This document shows positions 1 to 9,885 of a stretch of 64,000 nt of DNA, piece by piece. The notes below the pieces were generated by a model. The model was not told the origin of the DNA, searched no databases, and saw nothing but the letters and a program-made list of their open reading frames with translations. The DNA is from Thiocystis violacea (GTDB lineage: Bacteria; Pseudomonadota; Gammaproteobacteria; Chromatiales; Chromatiaceae). The DNA lies in contig NZ_NRRF01000007.1 in the NCBI RefSeq assembly GCF_016583565.1, positions 79,231-143,230 on the forward strand. The letters run 5' to 3'. Made by a program: the position numbers and the translations under genes. Position 1 is the first letter of the stretch. Each line of letters starts with the position of its first letter.

Positions 1-2
1 GC

Positions 3-1925
3 GGTGAATCGCGCTTGGCCCTGGATATCGATCTGCCCTTCCAGAAGGATGCGGCACTCGGCGTCTCCGGTCGCTTGAGCTGGCCGGCCCCGGCGACACT
101 GGGTCTCGCGGGCACGCCCGTCGAACTCTCCGCGCTCGATGGCAGCCTCGGCTTCACCGAGAAGAGCCTGGAGGCGAAGGCCATCCGCGCGCAGCTCTGG
201 GGGCGCCCCTTGACCCTGTCCATCGCGACCGAGGGTATCGGCGATCCGGACACCTCCATCACGCGGATCGAGGCGCGCGCCCAGACCCCGGTCACGGCAC
301 TGGCGGAGCGTTTTCCCACCGACGCCTGGCGGTTCGTCAAGGGGAAGGTGGACTGGGCGCTCGCGGTGACCCTGCACAACCGCGATGTCAACCAGCAGAC
401 GATGCCCCTGGACTTCCAGCTCTCTTCGCCATTGCGAGGGGTCGCGCTCACGCTGCCCGCGCCTCTCGGGAAGCCGGCTGCCGCGGCGCGCGACCTGGAG
501 ATCCGCGGCACCTTGGTTCCGGCCCAGTCCCTGGCGGTCACGGGGCATCTGGGCGATCTCGGGGCAAACCTGCGCTTCGCTCTCAGTCCCCAGGCCAAGC
601 GCCTGCTCGGTGGGCGCATCAGGCTGGGTGATCGAGCAGCGCCCGAGCCGGACGCCGGTGCGCTGGTGCTCGAGGGTCAACTCGCGGAGCTGGACCTGGG
701 GCCATGGATCACCTGGCTCGACGCTGTCGGGAAAGACCTGGACTCCGGTGCCGACAGCGTCTCCGACACCACCTTTGGCCTCGATCTGCACGTCGACCGG
801 CTCAAGCTCGGCGGAATGGAGCTGACTAATGCGGCCTTGGATGCGGGTCCGCTGCGCGAGGGCTGGCAAGTCAGGGTGCGTGCCACGGAGCTTGCCGGAC
901 GCGTCTCTGTCGCCCCGAAGGCGCAGGCCCGCCCGCTGGGCATTGATCTGGATCGCCTGGATCTCAAGGCCCTCGGGGGACGACCAGAGGCGAAGGCGCC
1001 GAAGAAGACGGACGCCGATGACATGGCGAAGATCCCGTCCTTGGATCTGCGCGCCAAGGCGCTGAGCTGGGGCGATCTGCGGCTGGGGACGCTGGAGCTG
1101 TCGGTGCGCCAGGATGCGTCCGGGATGCGCATCCCACGGGTTGCGCTCGCTGGCCCAGGGCTGGTCACGCTGCAGGGCGAAGGCGCCTGGACGCGCGGCG
1201 TCGGCGGTGGGCGCAGCCATGTGGAGCTGCGCCTTGGCGCGCCGGACCTGGGGCGTCTGATCACCGCGCTGGACAAGAAGACAGCACTCGAAGCCAAGGA
1301 CGCCTCGGCCAAGGTGGATCTCAGCTGGCCGGGCTCGCTGAGCGAGGCCGGGCTGCTGCGCTCGAACGGCTCCATCGATCTCAAGGTCGGAGCGGGGCGG
1401 TTCCTCGCGGTCGAGCCTGGTGTGGGGCGTGTGCTCGGCTTCCTCAACTTCAGTGCCCTCGGTCGCCGACTCGCGCTGGATTTCAGCGACCTCTATGGTC
1501 AGGGATTCGCGTTCGAAGGTGTCTCCGGGCGCCTGTCGCTCGGCCAGGGCAAGGCCCGCTTCGACGACTTCCTCATCGATGGGACCGCGGGCAAGGTGAT
1601 GGTGACTGGATCGACCGATCTGGCCACCGAGCGGTTCGATCAGACCGTCACGGTCGAGCCCAAGCTGGGCTCCAGCGTCGCCTTGGCCAGCGCTGTCGCC
1701 GGAGGCCCCGTAATCGGTGCGGCGGTCTATCTGGTCGACCGGGTGGCGGGCAATCCGATCGATCGCCTGGGGCGCTACCAGTACAAGGTCACGGGTCCCT
1801 GGGGCGACCCGGAGATGACGCGGATCGGTTGGGATCCCCTGGCGAGTCAGCCCAAGTCGCCCGCGGCGGCCGATCGCGCCAGAGAAGCCCGCAAGCCCAC
1901 CAACCATTTTCTGGATCTGGAATGA
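3..1925 (+). CDS. yhdP: YhdP-family AsmA-like envelope protein, C-terminal part (gene cut by window start)
   Basis: The reading frame is open to the left edge, so only about 640 C-terminal residues of what is normally a roughly 1,250-1,300 residue protein are visible. Family: YhdP belongs to the AsmA-like proteins (with TamB and YdbH) that bridge inner and outer membranes and carry phospholipids to the outer membrane. Seen here: a long beta-rich, leucine- and glycine-rich repetitive region without transmembrane segments, ending in the AsmA-like C-terminal block (around the residues IDGTAGKVMVTGSTDL and the basic tail). The TTG at 15 is an arbitrary internal codon, not the true start. The position just upstream of a nitrilase homologue and tldD matches the usual gammaproteobacterial order and supports the assignment. 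Confidence 0.85.
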   Translation, partial: GESRLALDIDLPFQKDAALGVSGRLSWPAPATLGLAGTPVELSALDGSLGFTEKSLEAKAIRAQLWGRPLTLSIATEGIGDPDTSITRIEARAQTPVTALAERFPTDAWRFVKGKVDWALAVTLHNRDVNQQTMPLDFQLSSPLRGVALTLPAPLGKPAAAARDLEIRGTLVPAQSLAVTGHLGDLGANLRFALSPQAKRLLGGRIRLGDRAAPEPDAGALVLEGQLAELDLGPWITWLDAVGKDLDSGADSVSDTTFGLDLHVDRLKLGGMELTNAALDAGPLREGWQVRVRATELAGRVSVAPKAQARPLGIDLDRLDLKALGGRPEAKAPKKTDADDMAKIPSLDLRAKALSWGDLRLGTLELSVRQDASGMRIPRVALAGPGLVTLQGEGAWTRGVGGGRSHVELRLGAPDLGRLITALDKKTALEAKDASAKVDLSWPGSLSEAGLLRSNGSIDLKVGAGRFLAVEPGVGRVLGFLNFSALGRRLALDFSDLYGQGFAFEGVSGRLSLGQGKARFDDFLIDGTAGKVMVTGSTDLATERFDQTVTVEPKLGSSVALASAVAGGPVIGAAVYLVDRVAGNPIDRLGRYQYKVTGPWGDPEMTRIGWDPLASQPKSPAAADRAREARKPTNHFLDLE

Positions 1926-2110
1926 GCTTCCGGTTTCGGGTGTGCCGCTCTGGTGGTATGGTTGCAACAGTTACGCGGCCTCTGTCGGTCTGACGGCGGT
2001 TCATTGCTCGCCCCAAGCCTTGGCAGCGCAACGAGCAGGAGGTGGCTCAGCGCGCCCGAGGATGCGCGCTTGATCCGCGGCTCCGTGAGCAGGATTGGTT
2101 AGCGAGTGCT

Positions 2111-2941
2111 ATGAAAGACAAACAGAAGATCGGGGCGGTGCAGATGGCGACCGGCCCCAACGTGAGTGCAAATCTCTTCGAGGCGGAGCGGCTGATCAAG
2201 GAGGCGAGCGACGACGGCGCCCGCCTGGTCGTGCTCCCCGAGAATTTCGCCTTCATGGGCAAGGCCGACCAGGATCAGCTCAAGGTGCGTGAGGCGGACG
2301 GGGATGGACCTCTGCAGTCCTTCCTCGCGCGCATCTCAAAGCAGCTGGGTATCTGGCTGGTCGGTGGGACCATTCCGCTGGCCGCGAGCGATCCCGATAA
2401 GGTCCGTTCGGCCTGTCTGGTGTTCGACGACAAGGGCGAGCGCGTTGCGCGCTACGACAAGATCCACCTCTTCGACGTCAATCTGCCCGGCGTCGATGAG
2501 CGCTACCACGAGTCCGCCATCATCGAGGCAGGCAGCGAAGTGGTCGTGCTCGACAGCCCCTTCGGTCGGCTGGGCGTGGCCGTTTGCTACGATCTGCGTT
2601 TCCCGGAGATGTTTCGCCAGATGCTGGATGGCGGGGTCGAGATCCTGGCGATTCCGTCCGCCTTCACCGCCATCACCGGCAAGGCGCACTGGGAGCCGTT
2701 GGTGCGCGCGCGTGCCATCGAGAACCTCGCCTACGTGGTTGCGGCCGCTCAGGGCGGTTTTCACATCAACGGCCGTGAGACGCATGGGCACAGCATGGTG
2801 GTGGATCCCTGGGGCACCATTCTGGCGCAGGTCCCGCGCGGAACGGGCTACATCCGCTCGTCCATCGACCGGGAATTCCAGGACTCGGTGCGACGCAGCT
2901 TCCCCACCATCCATCACCGTCGTTTGAAATGCAGCGTCTGA
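2111..2941 (+). CDS. Carbon-nitrogen hydrolase of the Nit family (deaminated-glutathione amidase type)
   Basis: A 276-residue nitrilase-superfamily amidase. The catalytic triad is visible: Glu44 in VVLPENFAFMG, Lys117 in YDKIHLFDV and Cys159 in VAVCYDLRFPEMFR. The FDVNLPG and RFPEMFR signatures are those of Nit1/YbeM-like enzymes, which hydrolyse deaminated glutathione formed by transaminase side reactions; that substrate is inferred from family only. ATG at 2111 was chosen because family members start a few residues before the first beta strand. A GTG at 2042 would add 23 residues without similarity and sits directly against its Shine-Dalgarno-like bases. It lies between yhdP and tldD, a frequent gammaproteobacterial arrangement. 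Confidence 0.88.
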   Translation: MKDKQKIGAVQMATGPNVSANLFEAERLIKEASDDGARLVVLPENFAFMGKADQDQLKVREADGDGPLQSFLARISKQLGIWLVGGTIPLAASDPDKVRSACLVFDDKGERVARYDKIHLFDVNLPGVDERYHESAIIEAGSEVVVLDSPFGRLGVAVCYDLRFPEMFRQMLDGGVEILAIPSAFTAITGKAHWEPLVRARAIENLAYVVAAAQGGFHINGRETHGHSMVVDPWGTILAQVPRGTGYIRSSIDREFQDSVRRSFPTIHHRRLKCSV

Positions 2942-2971
2942 GGCCGCAGTCTTCAGGAAACACGATCATTC

Positions 2972-2992
2972 GGCCGACTCTCAGAGTCGGCC
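2972..2992 (+). terminator. Stem-loop between nit and tldD
   Basis: A perfect 9-bp stem (GGCCGACTC, loop TCA, GAGTCGGCC) begins 30 bases after the nit stop codon and is followed by CTTATCATT rather than a run of T. It may be a weak intrinsic terminator or an RNA processing structure in the tldD leader. Confidence 0.45.
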
Positions 2993-3025
2993 CTTATCAT
3001 TCTGGCGAGTTCTCAGGCCCCAATC

Positions 3026-4468
<1,443 letters not shown>

Positions 4469-4499
4469 GCCAGACACCATGCCCGCCGCGGCGAATCGT

Positions 4500-4536
4500 A
4501 CTGACAACTGACAACTGACAACTGACAACTGACAAC
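4500..4536. repeat. Five tandem copies of the heptamer ACTGACA
   Basis: Five exact copies of ACTGACA (4500-4534) followed by a partial AC fill most of the tldD-pmbA gap and end 7 bases before the pmbA start codon. Similar short tandemly repeated heptanucleotides (STRR-like) are known in cyanobacteria. The array occupies the place where a pmbA ribosome-binding site would be expected. Confidence 0.9.
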
Positions 4537-4543
4537 GGATTCC

Positions 4544-5893
4544 ATGCCTACTGCCACCATTGAAGAGACGGGCGAACGCCTGGCGCGCCTGCAAGGGATC
4601 ATCGAAGACCTGCTCAAGGAGGCCGAGCGCCAGGGCGCGAGCGCGGCGGAGGCCTCTGTCGGCAGCAGCTCGGGCTTGGAGGTGAGCGTTCGACTCGGCG
4701 AGGTCGAGACGGTCGAGCACACCCGAGACAACGGCTTGGGGATCACGGTCTACTTCGGTCATCGCAAGGGCTCGGCCAGCACCTCGGACCTGAGTCCGGC
4801 GGCCGTGCGCGACGCCGTTCGAGCGGCCTGCGCCATTGCCGAGCATACGCAGGAAGACCGCTGCGCCCATCTCGCCGATCCAGATCTGCTGGCGACCGAG
4901 GTGCCGGATCTGGATCTGTGTCACCCCTGGTCGATCGAGGTGGCTCAGGCGATCGAGCTGGCGGTGGCCTGTGAGGATGCCGCGCGTGCTTATGATCCGC
5001 GCATCGTCAACTCGGAGGGTGCGAGCCTTTCGACCAGCTTCGGTCTGCATGTCGCCGGCAACAGCAATGGCTTCATGGGCGGCTACCCGACCACGCGCCA
5101 CAGCTTGAACTGCGCCGTCATCGGTCAGCAGGGCGACATGATGCAGCGCGACTATTGGTGGACCACGGCACGCGCTGCCATGGATCTGGATCCGGCCCGG
5201 ACGGTCGGCGAGCGGGCCGCCGAGCGGACGGTCTCGCGGCTCGGCGCGCGACGGCTCGGCACCTGCGAGGCGCCCGTACTCTTCCGTGCCGAGGTCGCGA
5301 CCGGACTCTTGCGCAGCCTGGTCTCGGCGATCACGGGTTCAAACGTCTACCGACGCTCCAGCTTCCTCCTCGACCAGGTCGGAGAGCCGATCTTCCCTGA
5401 CTTCGTGCGCATCTACGAGGAGCCGCATCTGCTGCGCGGCCTCGCGAGCGCGCCCTACGACGGCGATGGCGTCGTCACGCGTCCAAAGGACCTGATCAGC
5501 GCGGGGGTTCTTCAGACCTATCTTCTCGACACCTACTCCGGCTGTCGGCTCGCTCTGCCGACCACAGGCAATGCGGGCGGGGTTCGCAACCTCAGGATCG
5601 ACATGGGCGAGAAGGATCGCGCGGCCATGCTGCGCGAGCTGGGTACCGGATTGCTCGTCACTGAGCTCATGGGGCATGGCGTGAATGCCGTGACCGGTGA
5701 CTACTCACGCGGCGCGGCCGGCTTCTGGGTCGAGAACGGTGAGATCCAGTATCCCGTGGAGGAGATCACCATCGCGGGCAATCTCAAGGAGATGTTCGCC
5801 GGCCTGGTGGCCGTGGGTAACGACTGCGACTTCCCGGGTAGCACCCGCACCGGCTCCTGGCTGATCGATCGGATGACCATCGCCGGGGAGTAG
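4544..5893 (+). CDS. pmbA: PmbA/TldE subunit of the TldD/E protease
   Basis: A 449-residue PmbA (TldE) protein, the non-catalytic homologue of TldD that forms the heterodimer; in Escherichia coli the pair processes microcin B17. It has the TldD-like two-domain fold and the family segments NSNGFMGGYPTTRHS, TTGNAGGVRNL and GVNAVTGDYSRGAAGFWVE, and lacks the HExxxH motif of its partner, as expected. Start ATG 4544 follows GGATTCC and has only a weak ribosome-binding site because the heptamer array lies directly upstream, so its translation may depend on coupling to tldD or on the repeat region. Confidence 0.94.
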   Translation: MPTATIEETGERLARLQGIIEDLLKEAERQGASAAEASVGSSSGLEVSVRLGEVETVEHTRDNGLGITVYFGHRKGSASTSDLSPAAVRDAVRAACAIAEHTQEDRCAHLADPDLLATEVPDLDLCHPWSIEVAQAIELAVACEDAARAYDPRIVNSEGASLSTSFGLHVAGNSNGFMGGYPTTRHSLNCAVIGQQGDMMQRDYWWTTARAAMDLDPARTVGERAAERTVSRLGARRLGTCEAPVLFRAEVATGLLRSLVSAITGSNVYRRSSFLLDQVGEPIFPDFVRIYEEPHLLRGLASAPYDGDGVVTRPKDLISAGVLQTYLLDTYSGCRLALPTTGNAGGVRNLRIDMGEKDRAAMLRELGTGLLVTELMGHGVNAVTGDYSRGAAGFWVENGEIQYPVEEITIAGNLKEMFAGLVAVGNDCDFPGSTRTGSWLIDRMTIAGE

Positions 5894-6097
5894 TTGGGAC
5901 GCCCGGCCCCGGCGGAACGGCGATGATCGGATCGGCCTCGGCTGGGCCGCGAAGCCCATGGTCCGGATGCGCCGATCAGGTCATGAGGCCGAGGCGCTTT
6001 TCATCCTCGCTTGGCCGCCTCTCGGGTTGCGCTGTGTTTCGCTGCGCTCCAGCCATCTACAATACGCCCTTTGCGCTGAGCCCAGCTGAGTTCGTCG

Positions 6098-7321
6098 ATG
6101 AGCGAAATTGTCCTAATCAACGTTGCCGGCGAGGACAGGCCCGGCATCACGGCGGCCCTGACCAAGATCCTCGCCCGCTTCCACGTCCCCATTCTCGACA
6201 TCGGTCAGTCGACGATCCACAACGCCTTGGCGCTGGGCCTCATGGTCGAGTTGCCGCGCGAAGGCGATGACTGCGGCGTCTTTCGCGAACTCTTGTTCTG
6301 CGCCCATGGAATGGGTCTCGATATCCGTTTCACGCCGATCAATGCGGATGACTACGAGGGCTGGGTGCTCGAACAAGGCCAGCCGCGGCACATCCTGACG
6401 CTGTTGGGCCGTGAGATCGATGCCGATCACATCGCACAGGTCGCCGCCGTGGTGGCCGAGCGCGGACTCAATGTCGATCGCATCGTGCGCCTGACCGGCC
6501 GTATCTCGCGCCGGGAGGCGCGTTCTCATCCGCTGGCCTCCGTCGAGCTGTCCGTGCGTGGTGCCGTGGAGGATCTCACCGAGCTGCACGGCGCCCTGCT
6601 GGCGCTGGGGCAGGTGATGGACGTCGACGTCTCCGTCCAGGAAGACGACATCTTCCGCCGCAACCGACGTCTGGTCTGCTTCGATATGGATTCGACCCTG
6701 ATCCAGACCGAGGTCATCGACGAGCTGGCCGCCGTGGCTGGCGTCGGCGCCGAGGTGGCCGCCATCACCGAGTCCGCCATGCGCGGCGAGCTGGATTTTC
6801 AGGAGAGCTTCCGCCGCCGCATGGCCCTTTTGGAAGGCTTGGACGAGTCGGTGCTTGCGGGGATTGCCGCACGGCTCCCGATCACCGAGGGCGCGGATCG
6901 GCTCATCGCCAGCCTCAAGCGCCTCGGCTACAAGGTGGCCATCCTCTCCGGCGGCTTCACCTATTTTGCCGAGCATCTCAAGCGCCGCTTCGGGGTCGAT
7001 TACGTCTATGCGAACCACCTCGAATTCCATGATGGCAAGCTCACGGGTCAGGTCTCCGGCGAGATCATCGACGGGGCGCGCAAGGCAGAACTGCTGCGCG
7101 AGATTGCCGCGCGTGAAGGCATCCATTTGGAGCAGGTCATCGCCGTCGGCGACGGCGCCAACGACCTGCCGATGCTCTCCATCGCCGGCCTCGGCATCGC
7201 CTTCCACGCCAAGCCCATCGTCACCCAGCAGGCGCGGCATTCCATCGCCAACGTCGGCCTGGACGGCATCCTCTACCTGCTCGGCATGCGCGATCGGGAT
7301 GTCGAGAGCCTGAAGTCGTAA
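6098..7321 (+). CDS. serB: Phosphoserine phosphatase with N-terminal tandem ACT domains
   Basis: A 407-residue SerB, the last step of serine biosynthesis (O-phosphoserine to serine). Residues about 1-180 form two ACT-like regulatory domains (VLINVAGEDRPGITAAL at the start). The rest is a HAD phosphatase with nucleophile Asp196 in DMDSTLIQTE, the SGGFTYFAE motif II and the GDGANDLPM metal-binding motif. The two-ACT architecture is the long form found in many proteobacteria and mycobacteria. It is monocistronic here, converging on nhaD. Confidence 0.95.
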   Translation: MSEIVLINVAGEDRPGITAALTKILARFHVPILDIGQSTIHNALALGLMVELPREGDDCGVFRELLFCAHGMGLDIRFTPINADDYEGWVLEQGQPRHILTLLGREIDADHIAQVAAVVAERGLNVDRIVRLTGRISRREARSHPLASVELSVRGAVEDLTELHGALLALGQVMDVDVSVQEDDIFRRNRRLVCFDMDSTLIQTEVIDELAAVAGVGAEVAAITESAMRGELDFQESFRRRMALLEGLDESVLAGIAARLPITEGADRLIASLKRLGYKVAILSGGFTYFAEHLKRRFGVDYVYANHLEFHDGKLTGQVSGEIIDGARKAELLREIAAREGIHLEQVIAVGDGANDLPMLSIAGLGIAFHAKPIVTQQARHSIANVGLDGILYLLGMRDRDVESLKS

Positions 7322-7333
7322 CGCTCGGTCAGC

Positions 7334-7359
7334 AGTGAGTCGAGCGCGCTCGACTCACT
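7334..7359. terminator. 26-bp perfect palindrome between convergent serB and nhaD
   Basis: Two 13-base arms (AGTGAGTCGAGCG and its exact complement) with no spacer lie between the stop codons of serB (7321) and nhaD (7366). There is no T-tract on either side. The position between convergent genes suggests a bidirectional transcription end or an mRNA 3'-end stabilising structure. Confidence 0.5.
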
Positions 7360-7365
7360 GACGGC

Positions 7366-8802
7366 TTACCCAGTCCCAACCGGGATTGAGAAGGTCCAGA
7401 AGTTGACGACGAAGTGGGTCAGTATGCTCGCGAAATAGCCGAGCGCGATGTACTTGGTCCAGCGCAGGTGCTCGAAGAAGGTGTAGATGCCCTTGGTTTG
7501 GCCCATGAGCGCAACCCCTGCCGCCGAGCCGATCGAGAGCAGGCTGCCGCCGACACCGGCCGTGAGGGTGACCAGGAGCCACTGGCCCTGCGACATCTCC
7601 GGATTCATGGTGAGCACGGCGAACATCACCGGGATGTTGTCGACGATTGCGGAGAGGATGCCGACTAGGGTGTTGGCCACTGTCGCGCCGAGACCGACAT
7701 AGACCAGCTCAGAGGCCAGCGCCAGATAACCGATGAAGCCCAGGCCGCCGACGCAGAGCACCACGCCGTAGAAGAAGAGCAGGGTGTCCCATTCGGCACG
7801 GGCGACCTTGTTGAAAATGTCGAAGGGCATGGTGTCCTCGACATTCCCCGCCTTGACAGTCGCGAGTTCGCCGGTGCGCACCAGAAAGTAGCCGAAGAAC
7901 TTCAGGTAGGCGAGCCCCGTCATCATGCCGAGTACCGGCGGCAGGTGCAGGAAGCTGTGCACGCTCACGGCCGTGGCAATGGTCGCGAGGAAGAGCAGCA
8001 CGATTCGCCGCGCACCGCGTTTCATAGGCGTCTGTTCCTCATGCGGCGGCGGCTTCAGGTCCGGGACCGCGCGGTACATGAAATAGGCCGGCACCAGGTA
8101 ATTCACGAGCGATGGGATGAAGAGCAGGAAAAAGGCCTGGAAGTCGATGATGCCCCTCTGCCAGACCATGAGGGTGGTGATGTCGCCAAATGGACTGAAG
8201 GCACCGCCCGCATTGGCGGCGACGACGATGTTGATGCAGGCGAGGGCGACGAACCTCGGGCTCTCGATCCCTACGGCCATGACTACCGCGCACATCAATA
8301 GGGCTGTGGTGAGATTGTCCGCGACCGGGGAGATGAAGAAGGCCAGGAAGCCCGTCAGCCAGAACAGCTTTCGGTACCCGTAGCCGCCGCGCACCAGCCA
8401 CCCGCGCAAGGCCTCGAAGACGTTGCGCTCTTCCATGGTGTTGATATAGGTCATGGCGACCAACAGGAAGAAGAAGAGCTCGGCGTACTCCAGGATGTTG
8501 TGCCGCAGCGCCTCGCTGACGACACGCGAATCCCCCTCGTGTGTCGTGTAGAAGTAGGCGACAAGGATCCAGATCACACCCGCCGCCAGCACGACCGGTT
8601 TTGACTTGCGCAGCTGCGTGAATTCCTCGGCCATCACCAGGCCGTAGGCCATGACGAAGATCAGGATGGCAGCGTAGCCGACCCATGAGGTTGTGAGGTC
8701 GAGGTGCGTGGCGCCGCTGGAAGCGATGGCCAGGCTCGGCATGCTGAGAGACGAGATCGAGAGCAGCAGAACGACGAGTGCTCGAGTCACCGCGGATTGC
8801 AT
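7366..8802 (-). CDS. nhaD: NhaD-type Na+/H+ antiporter
   Basis: A 478-residue polytopic inner-membrane protein of the ion-transporter (NhaD) superfamily, which exchanges internal Na+ for H+ and is typical of marine and haloalkaliphilic bacteria. About 12 hydrophobic segments are visible, with the family stretches GGAFSPFGDITTLMVWQ (the conserved transport region), SPVADNLTTALLMCAV and DNIPVMFAVLTMNPEM. ATG at 8802 was chosen because it is followed by a hydrophobic N-terminus that looks like a signal or first membrane segment and is preceded by AAAAAGGGTG. A longer frame to 9036 adds 78 hydrophilic residues with no family similarity. Confidence 0.92.
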   Translation of the reverse strand: MQSAVTRALVVLLLSISSLSMPSLAIASSGATHLDLTTSWVGYAAILIFVMAYGLVMAEEFTQLRKSKPVVLAAGVIWILVAYFYTTHEGDSRVVSEALRHNILEYAELFFFLLVAMTYINTMEERNVFEALRGWLVRGGYGYRKLFWLTGFLAFFISPVADNLTTALLMCAVVMAVGIESPRFVALACINIVVAANAGGAFSPFGDITTLMVWQRGIIDFQAFFLLFIPSLVNYLVPAYFMYRAVPDLKPPPHEEQTPMKRGARRIVLLFLATIATAVSVHSFLHLPPVLGMMTGLAYLKFFGYFLVRTGELATVKAGNVEDTMPFDIFNKVARAEWDTLLFFYGVVLCVGGLGFIGYLALASELVYVGLGATVANTLVGILSAIVDNIPVMFAVLTMNPEMSQGQWLLVTLTAGVGGSLLSIGSAAGVALMGQTKGIYTFFEHLRWTKYIALGYFASILTHFVVNFWTFSIPVGTG

Positions 8803-9885
8803 CGAATCACCCTTTTTCGCTGGCGTGAGTTGATCAAGGACGCTGGTGCGTCCGTTCCCCTCTATTTTGCCCGCAAATGCCGCGGCTGACATCTCGGCCG
8901 GCGATCGGTTGATGCGGCCGCCCTCTCTGCGCACTGCCGAGTGGATGAGTCTCATGTGATTCCTTCCCGGCGCACCGCGCTGTCCTGCCTGTTGGGCGTC
9001 TGACTGCGATCGACCAAGATCGGGTTGTGCGCGCATTTCGTAACTCGGGCGCTTCCTGCTCAGGCTCCTCGTATTCGCGTCTTTCGTGGTGAATGCTATT
9101 GAGGCAACCTCTTTCAGGCATTCAATGGGTCTTGGAGCGGCCTCTTTCGTTTTTCATGATTCGATAAGAAGCGATTCGAACGAGTCGCTCGGTTTCTCTC
9201 TTTCGCCAATCGGCTCGTCATTTTGATTCGGCGAATACCTGAAGCGTGAATCTCCGCCGATTCCTGCTCTGCATTCTATTTATAGGTTCCCGCGCCGACG
9301 TTTGGTTTTTCATTCCCGTTTTTTATCTCGAATGAGTAGATCCTCGAACGCTTCGTCTTTGTCTTTCTTGTCGTCTTGCGTCAAAGGCGGGCACTCATTG
9401 TGGTCTGTTACTGAGTCGTCGGGTGTGTTCTGTGCGTCCGTGGTTGTCACCGTTCAGTCTTGAGGGTCATGCCGGTTGGTGGGGCGCACGGGCGAGCGCG
9501 AGATCCACGGAGCCAGGCTTTGACGCTGGTGGGTTGCACCCTGGGTTCTGTCTGGACGGATGAGCCTCGTCAACCGGCCCGGGCGCATGAGCAAGGCCCT
9601 TTTCTCTTCTCGCAAGCTGCGGTTTTCTTTTTCTCGAAGGCCTTGTGTGATGGGCGTCTCGATTCGCTGTGTGACGAATATCCCTATTCTCTAGCCCGCT
9701 TTCCTCTCCGAGTTCAATTGCCGTCTGCATCACAGTTTGATTCTGCGCGAGTTGGTTAACTTGTTCCCGAGCTTGATTGAAATGTGGTTTGCGTCCTCTG
9801 CTCCTTCTTCAGACTGCAAACCCAAATCGAGATCCAGTTAACACAAACGAATTCGATACGCTCAGGACTGCTTAAGGTGATTGCC
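8803..9885. other. Gene-free intergenic region of about 1.1 kb, AT-richer than its surroundings
   Basis: Between the divergent nhaD and the secreted PKD-protein gene no convincing reading frame is seen. Short frames at 9460-9759 (+) and 9467-9733 (-) have no recognisable domain or ribosome-binding site. From about 9050 to 9880 the DNA is visibly rich in T and TTTC/TTCG words compared with the flanks. An imperfect hairpin (AGCGATTCG/GAGTCGCT) lies near 9170. It could carry long regulatory leaders or an unrecognised RNA; no known riboswitch or tRNA was identified. Confidence 0.6.

Noticed and set aside
4500..4536. CRISPR-like array
   Set aside because: Units are 7 bases with no spacers, so it is a simple tandem repeat.
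9460..9759. 99-codon plus frame and an overlapping 88-codon minus frame in the long gap
   Set aside because: No ribosome-binding site, no domain, and composition unlike coding DNA of the window.
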